From Taibaiella sp041660405 (GTDB lineage: Bacteria > Bacteroidota > Bacteroidia > Chitinophagales > Chitinophagaceae): DNA of 64,000 nt. How positions within the stretch are numbered: the first letter of the stretch is position 1; each line of letters begins with the position of its first letter. The translations under genes were made by a program, and so were the position numbers. Shown piece after piece: positions 16,990-25,734 of the stretch. Where the stretch lies: NCBI GenBank assembly GCA_041660405.1, contig JBAZWL010000022.1, positions 1-64,000 of the forward strand. Direction: 5' to 3'. The notes beneath the pieces were generated by a model. It searched no databases, was not told where the DNA came from, and saw only the letters and a program-made list of their open reading frames with translations.

Positions 16990-18939
16990 TTAATTTTCCT
17001 TTTTACCACCAAGATGATTTCCTAAAAAGTTTTCCATAGCACGGTAAAATTCAAAGCGGTTCTCTTCATTATGGAAACCATGTCCTTCATTATCTTTCAC
17101 CAGGTATTCCACATCTACACCACGTTGTTTTAAAGCAGCTACCATCTGATCGCTTTCATCTTTATTTACCCTTGGATCTTTTGCACCTTGTGCTACGAAT
17201 AATGGACATTTAATTTTTTCAGCATGAAAAACAGGACTGTTTGCCCTAAGCATTAAACTATCTGTTTCATTACCCGGATCTCCTACCATTTCATACATCA
17301 TTTTCTTAAATGGCTCCCAATATGGCGGAATAGTATTCATGAAGGTAAACAAATTGGACACACCCACATAGTCAATAGCACATGCATAAAGTTCTGGTGT
17401 TTTGGTAATGCCGGCAAGTGTGGCATAGCCTCCATAAGAGCCACCATATATGGCTACACGCTTAGGATCAGCGATGCCTTGTTTGATTAACCACAACACA
17501 CCATCACTAATATCATCCTGCATGGTTTGTCCCCATTGTTTAAATGATTTCTCCATAAAATCACGGCCGTAACCTGTAGATCCTCTGAAATTCATTTGCA
17601 AAACAGCATAACCACGATTGGCCAGGAATTGCACTTCACGGTTGAATCCCCAATCATCTCTTGCCCATGGTCCACCATGAGGATTGATCACAACAGGAAG
17701 ATTTTTAGCTTCCCCACCTTTGGGTAGTGTAAGGTATCCATGAATAGTTATACCATCTCTGGAAGTATATGATATGGGTTTCATATCGGCCATGTCAGCA
17801 CGGTTAAGCCATGGACTAATGTCTGCTATCTTATCCAGTTTCTTATTAGTCCCGTCATAGTAATAATAAGAGCCGCTGGTTTTATCGTCGTAGGTTATGA
17901 TCAGGAATTTATCCTCATTCTTATTCATAGATGCAATACCGAATTCAAGATCTTTATCAAACAGCTTGCGCATTTCGGCTCTTCTTTCTTCTGATTCTTT
18001 GTTCAGGAATTTATATTCCGTTTTGTCTTTGGTATAAAAAATACTTGTAGGTACTTTACGTTTACGTGAATACCCGATACCGCTTACATCCACATCTTTA
18101 TCTTCATAGAGTAACTCAAGTTCTTTTTTATTTACCAGGTCATAACGAACCGCTGCTAGTTTATCACGACCAATATTACTTACCGCGTAAACGATATTAG
18201 GATCCTTAGGATCAAAGAACTGCGGAGACAAACCTTCTTTAAAATTGGTGGTGATTATCTCATGAAATTTTTCTTTTTCATTAGGACGATACAATAAAGT
18301 TGTATTTACACCATCAGAAGTAGAGGCGATCAGCAATTTACCGTCATGGTCTGTTTGCCAGGAAGTAATATTGCCCGGGTTTTCATAAAGCTGTTCCATC
18401 GCTCCTGTATTGACATTGAGGCGATAAGGATCGCTTACCTGCGGGTTACGTTTGTTCAAGCCGATAATCATATAGTCGTCCTGTTCCGGAAGATCATCTA
18501 TGATATCTACTCTCACTTTATCGAAAGGAGTTAATTCTTTATCGTTGCTTCCATCAATGTTTACAGCAAACAGGTGGAAGTTTTCATCGCCACCATTATC
18601 TTTCAGGTATGCTATACGACCATTGTTAGCCCAGAAATAGCCGGCAATATCACGGTCTTCCTGCGATGTGACCCTTACCGGTTCCTTTTTATCTTTGCCC
18701 ATTTTCTGTACAAAAATGTTCATCCTGGTTTTATACGGAGCCATAAAGGCTATGTAATTACCATCTGGCGATAGCTGATAGCTTCGTTTTTCTGAGTTCC
18801 GGAAAAAGTCCTTCATGGGAATCAGCTTTGCTGGCTGACTATTATTAGTACTATGGGATTGTGTTTGTGCCTGACTTGAGGCGGCAAAGCTACATATGGC
18901 AGCAGCAATTGCAAATGACCTAATAAGTTCCATTTTCAT
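16990..18939 (-). CDS. S9-family peptidase (prolyl oligopeptidase type), exported
   Basis: 649 aa. A signal peptide (IAAAICSFAASSQA) is followed by a WD40/beta-propeller region (about 35-390, YQLSPDGNYIAFM, IFVQKMGKDKKEP) and an alpha/beta hydrolase domain. The catalytic Ser is in YGGSYGGYATL, Asp in QGAKDPRVN and His in NEGHGFHN. HGGPWARDDWGFN is the oxyanion-side signature. It is likely a periplasmic dipeptidyl or acylaminoacyl peptidase. Monocistronic between small genes. Confidence 0.93.
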   Translation of the reverse strand: MKMELIRSFAIAAAICSFAASSQAQTQSHSTNNSQPAKLIPMKDFFRNSEKRSYQLSPDGNYIAFMAPYKTRMNIFVQKMGKDKKEPVRVTSQEDRDIAGYFWANNGRIAYLKDNGGDENFHLFAVNIDGSNDKELTPFDKVRVDIIDDLPEQDDYMIIGLNKRNPQVSDPYRLNVNTGAMEQLYENPGNITSWQTDHDGKLLIASTSDGVNTTLLYRPNEKEKFHEIITTNFKEGLSPQFFDPKDPNIVYAVSNIGRDKLAAVRYDLVNKKELELLYEDKDVDVSGIGYSRKRKVPTSIFYTKDKTEYKFLNKESEERRAEMRKLFDKDLEFGIASMNKNEDKFLIITYDDKTSGSYYYYDGTNKKLDKIADISPWLNRADMADMKPISYTSRDGITIHGYLTLPKGGEAKNLPVVINPHGGPWARDDWGFNREVQFLANRGYAVLQMNFRGSTGYGRDFMEKSFKQWGQTMQDDISDGVLWLIKQGIADPKRVAIYGGSYGGYATLAGITKTPELYACAIDYVGVSNLFTFMNTIPPYWEPFKKMMYEMVGDPGNETDSLMLRANSPVFHAEKIKCPLFVAQGAKDPRVNKDESDQMVAALKQRGVDVEYLVKDNEGHGFHNEENRFEFYRAMENFLGNHLGGKKEN

Positions 18940-19012
18940 AAGTGTGTGTTTTAATAAAATTAGCAGATTTTTTTGTTTGATTTATTAATTATTTTCCTTT
19001 TTTAGATTAAGG

Positions 19013-19264
19013 TCAGGAAAGCAATAAAGCTTTTCCATTGCGGTAAATATCAAAACCAATACGCAATGGCCATCTGTATTCAATCTTTATCCTGTAGATA
19101 ACATCTTCATCATGTTCACGCAAACTGAATTCGTGTGTACTTCCAAACAGGCTTGTGTGTCTGGATACAAGCTCTCCGTCATAATAAATACTTTCTTCGC
19201 CTAATAAGGAATTCCTGATATCAATGCGATTATGTCCCGGTGTGAAATAAGTGAGGTAGCGCAT
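19013..19264 (-). CDS. Small conserved-looking hypothetical protein
   Basis: 83 aa with no signal peptide. It is rich in beta-strand patterns and basic/acidic alternation (FTPGHNRIDIRNSLLGEES, IYYDGELVSR, VIYRIKIEYRWPLRIGFDIY). It may be cotranscribed with the secreted protein 32 bp upstream on the same strand. I do not recognise a family. Confidence 0.6.
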   Translation of the reverse strand: MRYLTYFTPGHNRIDIRNSLLGEESIYYDGELVSRHTSLFGSTHEFSLREHDEDVIYRIKIEYRWPLRIGFDIYRNGKALLLS

Positions 19265-19296
19265 AAAACGATTATTACTTGAATTATTTCTGATGA

Positions 19297-19644
19297 TTAT
19301 TTTATAATGAATTGCTGCAATAGATTCCCCGCAACATGAACACTGTATATTCCCGTGGTGAGTTTATCTGTAGCAATAGAAAATGTCTTTGCAGATGTTA
19401 CAATTCCGGTCCTTACTATTTTGCCATGCTGATCTCTCACAGAGTAAGTATTACCAACGGCGCTACGGTCTGTTGTAATGTTGATATATGGATTGAAGGC
19501 ATGCTCATAAATAACCGTGCTGCCCGGAAGAGGATAAAGGCTTGTGGCTTTAATATTTGATGCTGCATTAACTTTTGTTCCTGCTACGGCTATGGTCATC
19601 AGCGTCAGGAAAGTCAGGTTCGGAATATTAAATTGCTTTTTCAT
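19297..19644 (-). CDS. Small secreted protein with T9SS-type C-terminal fold
   Basis: 115 aa. A signal peptide (TFLTLMTIAVAGTKVNA) is followed by a region ending TDKLTTGIYSVHVAGNLLQQFIIK, which has the shape of a shortened type A secretion tail (GxYxVxV...xxxxxFIIK). It has almost no other domain, so the whole mature protein may be the sorting domain. It is divergent from the LytS/LytTR operon, with spaced half-sites between them. Confidence 0.6.
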   Translation of the reverse strand: MKKQFNIPNLTFLTLMTIAVAGTKVNAASNIKATSLYPLPGSTVIYEHAFNPYINITTDRSAVGNTYSVRDQHGKIVRTGIVTSAKTFSIATDKLTTGIYSVHVAGNLLQQFIIK

Positions 19645-19722
19645 TTGGTTTCTGTTTCTGATGCAAACATACTATCATCAAAAAGCGAGCCGCTCAACTA
19701 TTAGACGTGCCTCGGAAAAAAC

Positions 19723-19773
19723 TCGACAAACAAACCTTAAAAGGTTTGTCGAAGGAAAGTTGATGTTTGTCGA
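19723..19773. promoter_or_regulatory. Three 9-bp half-sites at 21-bp pitch upstream of the LytTR operon
   Basis: TCGACAAAC (19723-19731, inverted) and GTTTGTCGA at 19744-19752 and 19765-19773 (direct) have centres exactly 21 bp apart. LytTR domains bind 9-bp repeats containing GTTN[AG][TG] spaced about 21 bp start to start. The sites lie 50-100 bp upstream of the -7 box of an operon that encodes a LytTR regulator, so autoregulation is inferred. An overlapping palindrome CAAACCTTAAAAGGTTTG is also present. Confidence 0.5.
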
Positions 19774-19822
19774 AAAATGGAGCTGCAGGGCGAATAGTTA
19801 AGCTGCGTAAAGGATATAAATT

Positions 19823-19830
19823 TACTTTTG
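19823..19830 (+). promoter_or_regulatory. -7 element of the LytS/LytTR operon
   Basis: TACTTTTG matches TAnnTTTG and is 45 bp before the start codon at 19876. Confidence 0.5.
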
Positions 19831-19875
19831 AACCAGAAAGCAATTATTTTACGAGCAAGCATACTATAAACAATC

Positions 19876-21042
19876 TTGGCACTATTTAATCTTCATCCGG
19901 CTTTTAAGCAAGAACTGCTGCTGCAGCGCCGCACTATATTCGGCAATAAGCGGTTTATCTTCCATATTATCATGTGGCTTGCTGCGCTTTGCTATTTGTT
20001 ACTAAGCGTTTTCGGCGATGAATTTAAAACGGGTGTTGAGGTTGGAGTCAAGCATAATCCAGGCTCTTCCATAAATGGTACAGCATTTAATGAGGCGCCT
20101 TTCTTCACTATATCTACCATCAGCATTTTTGTAGGTGCTATTATGGTTTATTTCTACCTCCTTTTTGTTATTCCATTTGCACGTTACAAGAAACAAAGAA
20201 GATATTTGTGGATTGGTCTTTTTATCAATATCGCTTTGTGGCTATTTGTTCTTATCACAGCTGCGGTAATACTCGGAATGACACATGATTCCAAAAGCAA
20301 GCTGGATAAAAATGATATAACACTTGTTTTAATGCTATCGGCTGTTTTTTCAGGTATTGTTGCAGGCGTATTTTTTTCCCTTTACTATTTCCTTGACCTT
20401 TATGATCAGCAAAAAAATCTGAATCAATACCGGCGAGTGTTTACAGAAAAATTAGAGGCAGAGACTAATTTTCTAAAAACGCAGATCAACCCACACTTCC
20501 TGTTCAATACGCTTAATAATATATATTCCCTTACACTTAGTCAATCCACAGATGCTGCTTTTATTACCCGCCAGCTTAAAAATCTGATCACATATATGCT
20601 CCATGATTGCACGAAAGATAGGGTGCCCTTGACCGGTGAAATAGAATTTCTTAAGAATTACATCAATCTGGAGCGGCTAAGAAATAAACAGGAGCAAACA
20701 GACATTCAGCTTACGATAAAAGGTGAACCTGATAACAAACAAATTGCCCCGTTATTGCTGATCAACTTTGTTGAAAATGCATTTAAGCATGGTGTAAAAG
20801 CCGGAATCAGCAATGCTTTTGTCAAGATAAACCTGCTGATTATGGACAATGTTCTTGCTATGGAGATTGTTAACAGCAAACCGGAGCAAACCGACGATCA
20901 GCAAAAATCGGTAAAGGAGGACGGAGGGATCGGCATTCAGAATGTAAGCAGGAGATTAGATATTTTATATCCGCACAGGCACAAGCTCCGCATCAGCGAA
21001 TCAAAGAAGGAATACAGCGTTTACTTATCCATAGACCTTTAA
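19876..21042 (+). CDS. LytS/YehU-type sensor histidine kinase
   Basis: 388 aa starting from a TTG; the next in-frame ATG would cut into the first helix. Four transmembrane helices (about 27-46, 77-103, 113-133, 145-168) lead into a His_kinase domain with FLKTQINPHFLFNTLNNI, phosphoacceptor His in NPHFLFN. The ATPase N-box LLLINFVENAFKHGV and IGIQNVSRRLDILYP follow. All catalytic parts are present. It is 3 bp upstream of a sister kinase and is the first gene of a three-gene operon ending in a LytTR regulator. Confidence 0.9.
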   Translation: MALFNLHPAFKQELLLQRRTIFGNKRFIFHIIMWLAALCYLLLSVFGDEFKTGVEVGVKHNPGSSINGTAFNEAPFFTISTISIFVGAIMVYFYLLFVIPFARYKKQRRYLWIGLFINIALWLFVLITAAVILGMTHDSKSKLDKNDITLVLMLSAVFSGIVAGVFFSLYYFLDLYDQQKNLNQYRRVFTEKLEAETNFLKTQINPHFLFNTLNNIYSLTLSQSTDAAFITRQLKNLITYMLHDCTKDRVPLTGEIEFLKNYINLERLRNKQEQTDIQLTIKGEPDNKQIAPLLLINFVENAFKHGVKAGISNAFVKINLLIMDNVLAMEIVNSKPEQTDDQQKSVKEDGGIGIQNVSRRLDILYPHRHKLRISESKKEYSVYLSIDL

Positions 21043-21045
21043 TAC

Positions 21046-22137
21046 ATGAGTATCCATAATTACATAGAACATCAGCTTATCCGCAAAAGCCTGGGAACTT
21101 ATTTCCGAAGAGGGAAGTGGGTTTTTCATGTGCTGTTTTTGTTGATTTTTATGGGAGCGACCATATTTAAATTTTCCGGAAGCAAACTTACAGAATGGAC
21201 CATAGGACAGGCTTTGACATCTATCGGTCTTTTAATGCCTTTCGTTATTTTCTTTTATATTTATTGCCTTTACCTGATACCCTATTGTTTTAAAAGAAAT
21301 CAGTTTAAAAAATTCTGGATCCTTTTGCTGGCCTTGTTAGCTGTCTTCCCATTAATAGATTACGGATTACAGATCTGGGCCTTACCTTCTTTGCCTGAAT
21401 TGGCCGAGAAGTTTGCCAATCAGCCCACATGGCTTTCTATTGTCAAAGCATATGTCAATTTCATTACCAGCTTTGTGGGCTTTACTTCCATGCTTTATTT
21501 TATGGAAATACTGGAGGGAATAAATATTCATAAGGAAACAAGTCAACATAAAAGCCAACTTACAGCTACCGAATTGCATCGTATTAAAACTCAGATGAAT
21601 CCTGATTTTATGGTTCGGTCATTAGATGGCATTATTCAATTGGCTGACCAACAGGATATGCATGCACCGGGTTCTGTAATAGACTTTTCTGATGTATTGC
21701 GTTATAGGCTTTACCGGAGTAAAGAAAAGTTAGTACCGCTTGAAGAAGAACTTACACAATTAAATAACCTGTTCCGGTTACATAATGCTATACCGGGTCA
21801 GACGGCCTCCTGCACGCTGGAGACAGAAGGCGATATTACATTGGCTTTTGTGGTTCCTCTTTCGCTAATTAATATTGTAGAGCCATTGTTGACTACTTTT
21901 GAATCAGAGGCTAACTGGTCTTTATTGATGTATCTGCTTGTTGAAGAAAAAGAAATACAGGTGGCTGTGGAATTAACTACGGATCAGGGAGATGTTGTTA
22001 ACGCTGTTACAGAAAGAATTCATAAAGATTTGCAGCAACTATTGTACACAGGCCTTAACTTTACCGTAGAAAAAGAACATAACACATTCAGCCTGCGTAC
22101 ATGCATACCGATATTCAGAAACTTAACTGCCTCATAG
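21046..22137 (+). CDS. Degenerate LytS-type sensor (pseudokinase)
   Basis: 363 aa with four transmembrane helices (about 28-43, 56-83, 88-106, 126-147). The kinase region aligns with its upstream neighbour but has lost key residues. The NPHFLFNTLN motif is NPDFMVRSLD, with the phosphoacceptor His replaced by Asp. The N-box NFVENAFKHG is NIVEPLLTTF, without the ATP-binding Asn, and no GIGLxN motif remains. It probably cannot autophosphorylate and may act as a heterodimer partner or signal-input subunit. It overlaps the response regulator gene by 37 bp. Confidence 0.82.
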   Translation: MSIHNYIEHQLIRKSLGTYFRRGKWVFHVLFLLIFMGATIFKFSGSKLTEWTIGQALTSIGLLMPFVIFFYIYCLYLIPYCFKRNQFKKFWILLLALLAVFPLIDYGLQIWALPSLPELAEKFANQPTWLSIVKAYVNFITSFVGFTSMLYFMEILEGINIHKETSQHKSQLTATELHRIKTQMNPDFMVRSLDGIIQLADQQDMHAPGSVIDFSDVLRYRLYRSKEKLVPLEEELTQLNNLFRLHNAIPGQTASCTLETEGDITLAFVVPLSLINIVEPLLTTFESEANWSLLMYLLVEEKEIQVAVELTTDQGDVVNAVTERIHKDLQQLLYTGLNFTVEKEHNTFSLRTCIPIFRNLTAS

Positions 22138-22877
22138 TAGATGACGAACCTTTGGCACAGGAAGTACTGGCAGCACACATTGCCAAAGTACCGTCCCTGA
22201 ACCTGGTACAACAAGCCAGTAATGCTATGGAGGCGTTTGAGGCTTTGCACAAAAACAATATTGATCTTATCTTCCTGGATATTAATATGCCTGTAGTGAG
22301 CGGATTGAATTTTCTGCGATCGCTAAAAGACCCGCCGGCTGTAATTCTCACCACTGCCTATACCGAGTATGCTATGGAAGGTTATGAACTGGATGTAATA
22401 GACTACCTGTTAAAACCAATACCATTCGATCGGTTTTTCAAAGCGGTAAGGAAAGCATCACTTCATTTAAATAATAATGGCAGGAATGTTCCAGCCCTTG
22501 CAGAAGATGTATCCTCTCATATGCCTCAGGCAACATCTGCAATAAGTACTCCTGTAAATGAGAAAAATTATTTTTTCATAAAAGCCGATGGTAAACTGAT
22601 CAAAGTAAATTATGCCGATATTAAGTTTATAGAAGGCATGAAAGACTACCTTAAAATACATACCACTACAAATTCAATTGTTACCCATCATACCATGAAG
22701 GCTATGGAGGAACAATTACCTTCCAGTAAATTTATGCGGGTACATAAATCTTATATCATAGCGCTTAATGCTATTAAATCTATCCAGGGCAATATTATTC
22801 ACCTGGATATGGACAAAGCGGAGGTTCCTTTAGGTAGTAGTTTTAAAGAAGCTTTATTGGCAGCAGTTGCTTTGTAA
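22101..22877 (+). CDS. LytTR-family response regulator
   Basis: 258 aa. The receiver domain (about 9-125) has CLIVDDEPLAQ, phosphoacceptor D60 in IFLDINMP and the conserved Lys in LLKPIPFDRF. The LytTR DNA-binding domain (about 155-255) has FFIKADGKLIKVNYADIKFI, KDYLKIHTT and MRVHKSYIIALNAI. It starts 37 bp inside the upstream pseudokinase gene, so translation is coupled. The partner kinase is the intact kinase at the head of the operon, probably together with the degenerate one. A terminator follows. Confidence 0.92.
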   Translation: MHTDIQKLNCLIVDDEPLAQEVLAAHIAKVPSLNLVQQASNAMEAFEALHKNNIDLIFLDINMPVVSGLNFLRSLKDPPAVILTTAYTEYAMEGYELDVIDYLLKPIPFDRFFKAVRKASLHLNNNGRNVPALAEDVSSHMPQATSAISTPVNEKNYFFIKADGKLIKVNYADIKFIEGMKDYLKIHTTTNSIVTHHTMKAMEEQLPSSKFMRVHKSYIIALNAIKSIQGNIIHLDMDKAEVPLGSSFKEALLAAVAL

Positions 22878-22890
22878 GACACTCTAAACA

Positions 22891-22920
22891 AAGAAGGTCC
22901 TTCGCACGAAGGACCTTCTT
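22891..22920. terminator. Bidirectional intrinsic terminator
   Basis: AAGAAGGTCCTTCG (22891-22904) pairs with CGAAGGACCTTCTT (22907-22920), followed by TTTT. It serves the LytTR operon and the convergent L,D-transpeptidase. Confidence 0.85.
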
Positions 22921-22925
22921 TTCAG

Positions 22926-24569
22926 TTAATAACCGTATATCTTTTTCAGTTTTTCATCTCTTCCGTAAACATCGTTCAGGTATCGCAACTGGTTGCCTGT
23001 GCTATCTGTAGCCACAGTTACATAGACTATATATACCGGCAGGTTTCTTTTTAATTGTTCAAACCTGGTACGGCGTGTTTCTATAATCGAATCAATTTTT
23101 TCGGGTGTAAAATTGCGGTCTTCCAGTATGGCCTCGGCAAGTATTTTCGGATTCTGCACCCTTACACAACCTGAGCTTAATGCTCTCATTCTGTTCGTGA
23201 AATTTTCACGGTGCGGTGTATCATGAAGATAGATATCCCACTTGTTCGGCAAATTGAATTTTACTTCTCCCAGTGAATTATGTGCTCCCGGAGGTTGGCG
23301 ATAGGAGAATCTTTTATAATTGGAACCATTAACCGATCCGGTTACATCTCTGCCTTTGGAGTCGAATGCTCTCAGGCCTTTTCTGGATAAATAAGCAGAA
23401 CCGGACCGACCCACACCAGGACCAATATCATTCTTCAAAATAGTAGGCGGCACTCCCCAGGGTGGGTTGAAGACTACATTGGCCATAGGTGCCCAAAGCG
23501 AAGGAGTTTGCCTGCTTTTTTTACCGACAACTACCCTGCTATGAAACTTCATCTCGTTACCCCGATAGTAATTTACTTCCATCAATGGAATATTAACCCA
23601 TACATGCTCGATGCCGGCCTTTGATGGCAATGCGCGTAACCGGTCCATGTTCATCTGCAGGTTATGAATATAGTCATCAGGCATTAATTGCAGAGCAGCA
23701 TAAGTCGCACTATCATGTTTACCCGTTATTTTAAGTTGACGATAATATTGATAAACAGAGATCCAGTTGTTTATTTTTGTCATGCTATCGTTTTCGATTG
23801 GTTGCTGCACATCGAAAAGTTCTTTTTCAATTACAATTTGCAAAGCACTGTCTGCCTGGTTTACCTGGATATTTTTTTTCAGTAAAAGATATTGCGTATC
23901 ATTTTTTAAAGCCGTCCATTGTGCTACAGCACTTTTCATTTTGGCATACTCCGGCATGTCTGGTCTGAAAGTGTCAAAAGATGGAAATTCATGGCCATCT
24001 TTTAATGACTTTACCAGGTAAGCCGCCCCATTAAAAAAAGTATCGTTTTTAGCATACCACAAGGAATCTCCCTGGCGTATATCCTTGCTTCCCATCAACA
24101 GGTCTTTGGCAGCATGCAACCATGCGCCTGTAAATGCTTTATCCCATTGAACAATACTATCCAGGGGAAAATCTTTACCATCCTTTAATTGTGTAAGCGC
24201 CTGCTGAATATAACCGACATGATAATTTCCGGGTTCCAGCCCTTCATCCCAAAGATCGTTCAGTTGTTTGGTAAGCTCTGTTCCACCTTTTTTTATTCCT
24301 TCCGCATCAAACCATAATGGTTGATATTCAATAAGTTGATAGGCATATCTTACATTAAATTCCGGGTCTGATAAGAGTTGATGTCCAAAAGCTGTATCCT
24401 TTACATCAACAGGCTTCAGGTTTTGAGAAAGGGTTTCTTTAAAATCAGCAACATCAACAAAATCAGAAGAAAAAATACCGGATACACCTTTACTTTTGCC
24501 TGGCTCCTGATTGGAATTGCATGAAAGAAAAAAAGATGTGATTAGGGTAAAGGCTAGAATTCGATACAT
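22926..24569 (-). CDS. L,D-transpeptidase (YcbB type), lipoprotein
   Basis: 547 aa from the Met at 24569, chosen because it starts a lipoprotein signal peptide (FTLITSFFLSC). The N-terminal scaffold domain precedes a peptidoglycan-binding-like helical region. The YkuD catalytic domain is C-terminal: NVVFNPPWGVPPTI, IYLHDTPHRENF and RALSSGCVRVQNP with the nucleophilic Cys. YcbB-type enzymes form 3-3 cross-links in peptidoglycan at the periplasmic face. Monocistronic; convergent with the LytTR operon. Confidence 0.9.
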   Translation of the reverse strand: MYRILAFTLITSFFLSCNSNQEPGKSKGVSGIFSSDFVDVADFKETLSQNLKPVDVKDTAFGHQLLSDPEFNVRYAYQLIEYQPLWFDAEGIKKGGTELTKQLNDLWDEGLEPGNYHVGYIQQALTQLKDGKDFPLDSIVQWDKAFTGAWLHAAKDLLMGSKDIRQGDSLWYAKNDTFFNGAAYLVKSLKDGHEFPSFDTFRPDMPEYAKMKSAVAQWTALKNDTQYLLLKKNIQVNQADSALQIVIEKELFDVQQPIENDSMTKINNWISVYQYYRQLKITGKHDSATYAALQLMPDDYIHNLQMNMDRLRALPSKAGIEHVWVNIPLMEVNYYRGNEMKFHSRVVVGKKSRQTPSLWAPMANVVFNPPWGVPPTILKNDIGPGVGRSGSAYLSRKGLRAFDSKGRDVTGSVNGSNYKRFSYRQPPGAHNSLGEVKFNLPNKWDIYLHDTPHRENFTNRMRALSSGCVRVQNPKILAEAILEDRNFTPEKIDSIIETRRTRFEQLKRNLPVYIVYVTVATDSTGNQLRYLNDVYGRDEKLKKIYGY

Positions 24570-24730
24570 GGCGTGATAATAACCAGGGTTGTTCATAAAG
24601 AAGTGCGCGTGTGTGTTTGGTATATCTATAGCAAATATCAAGCCATTTTTGTTCTTAAAAATTAAATTCCCATAAAAGGGGAAAAATTCTTTTTAAATAC
24701 CGGAATTTTCCGGATAAGCGCAGGATGAAT

Positions 24731-24738
24731 TAGCTTTG
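24731..24738 (+). promoter_or_regulatory. -7 element of the DUF3347 gene
   Basis: TAGCTTTG matches TAnnTTTG exactly, 14 bp before the ATG at 24753. A CCGGAATTTTCCGG palindrome lies just upstream at 24701-24714. Confidence 0.5.
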
Positions 24739-24752
24739 TTGCAAACAGGATC

Positions 24753-25334
24753 ATGAAAACAAAACGTATTTTTATCTTATTCTTTTCATTGCTGAGCATT
24801 GCTTACATAGGTTGCAGGCATAAAACGGCAGTAACGTTTAACCCTTCAAATGCCAAGAGCGCTTTACCTGCGGCACAAACACTGCTCGCGGGCAAAATAT
24901 TGCAACATTATTATGAATTAAAAGATGCTTTAGTTGCTACCAATAGTGCTGATGCGGATCATGCTGCCAGTAATATGAAGGCTTCCATATTCAATTTAAG
25001 AAAAGAATTAAACACTAATAAAGATGGCCTATCATCTTCATTTGCTGCCATTCAACAAGAAACAGATAGTATGCTGATACAGCTCGACCTTATGCTTTCT
25101 GTTAAAGATGAAAGCTGCGAACGGAAAAGAATATATTTTAAACCACTATCCAATCTTACTTACCGGTTTCTAAAAACTGTTGATATTAAGAATGTTCAGG
25201 CGTACCATCTATATTGCCCTTTGGCATTGAATGAGCAAAGTGCCGACTGGTTAAGTGCGTCTCCTGAAATTGAAAACCCATACTTCGGCCAAAAAATGCT
25301 TACTTGCGGTGAATTGATTGACACGATTAAATAG
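24753..25334 (+). CDS. DUF3347 lipoprotein
   Basis: 193 aa. The lipobox is in SIAYIGC, with Cys at about 21. The DUF3347 pattern is clear: LQHYYELKDALVATNSADAD, a central helical region, and the end YHLYCPLALNEQSADWLS, NPYFGQKMLTCGEL. The family is found with heavy-metal and copper handling proteins in Bacteroidota, where the CPMA-like and MLxCGE motifs may bind metal. No efflux genes are adjacent, so a metal role is only inferred. Confidence 0.82.
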   Translation: MKTKRIFILFFSLLSIAYIGCRHKTAVTFNPSNAKSALPAAQTLLAGKILQHYYELKDALVATNSADADHAASNMKASIFNLRKELNTNKDGLSSSFAAIQQETDSMLIQLDLMLSVKDESCERKRIYFKPLSNLTYRFLKTVDIKNVQAYHLYCPLALNEQSADWLSASPEIENPYFGQKMLTCGELIDTIK

Positions 25335-25378
25335 AGTAACTCATTTTCCTATCAAATTAAGAATAATCACGACGTACT

Positions 25379-25624
25379 ATGGCAAAATTTATGGCTCCGA
25401 ATCCGATAATATTTAACGGGAAACTGAGAGAGATCATCAACCTGGAACAATTATTTTCTTTTACTTTTTTGAAAGCAGTAAACCACAATTATGGCTATAT
25501 CCGCTTCAGCTTTGATAAAGGCAATGATCATATATGGGCTTATGCCGATGATAATACCTTAAAACAGGATGTTATTAAGATTTATGGCCTACTAAATATT
25601 CCCTGGGATGAAGCTACTTTTTAG
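25379..25624 (+). CDS. Small hypothetical protein
   Basis: 81 aa, cytosolic, with no recognised family. Visible patterns are NPIIFNGKLREIINLEQL and IRFSFDKGNDHIWAYADDN, a short alpha/beta protein. It is in line with the DUF3347 gene 44 bp upstream and may be cotranscribed. Confidence 0.55.
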   Translation: MAKFMAPNPIIFNGKLREIINLEQLFSFTFLKAVNHNYGYIRFSFDKGNDHIWAYADDNTLKQDVIKIYGLLNIPWDEATF

Positions 25625-25734
25625 CCACGATCTTCCGTTAAACCTGGGTTTTATTTTAAGAAATTAGTTAAATCCAAATTTTCAATATTAAGTAATTATT
25701 AATTTTCTTAACTTTAGAGAGAAAATTAATAATC

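Noticed and set aside
22926..24641. Longer N-terminus of the L,D-transpeptidase from 24641.
   Set aside because: It adds a non-signal stretch before a clear lipoprotein signal starting at 24569.
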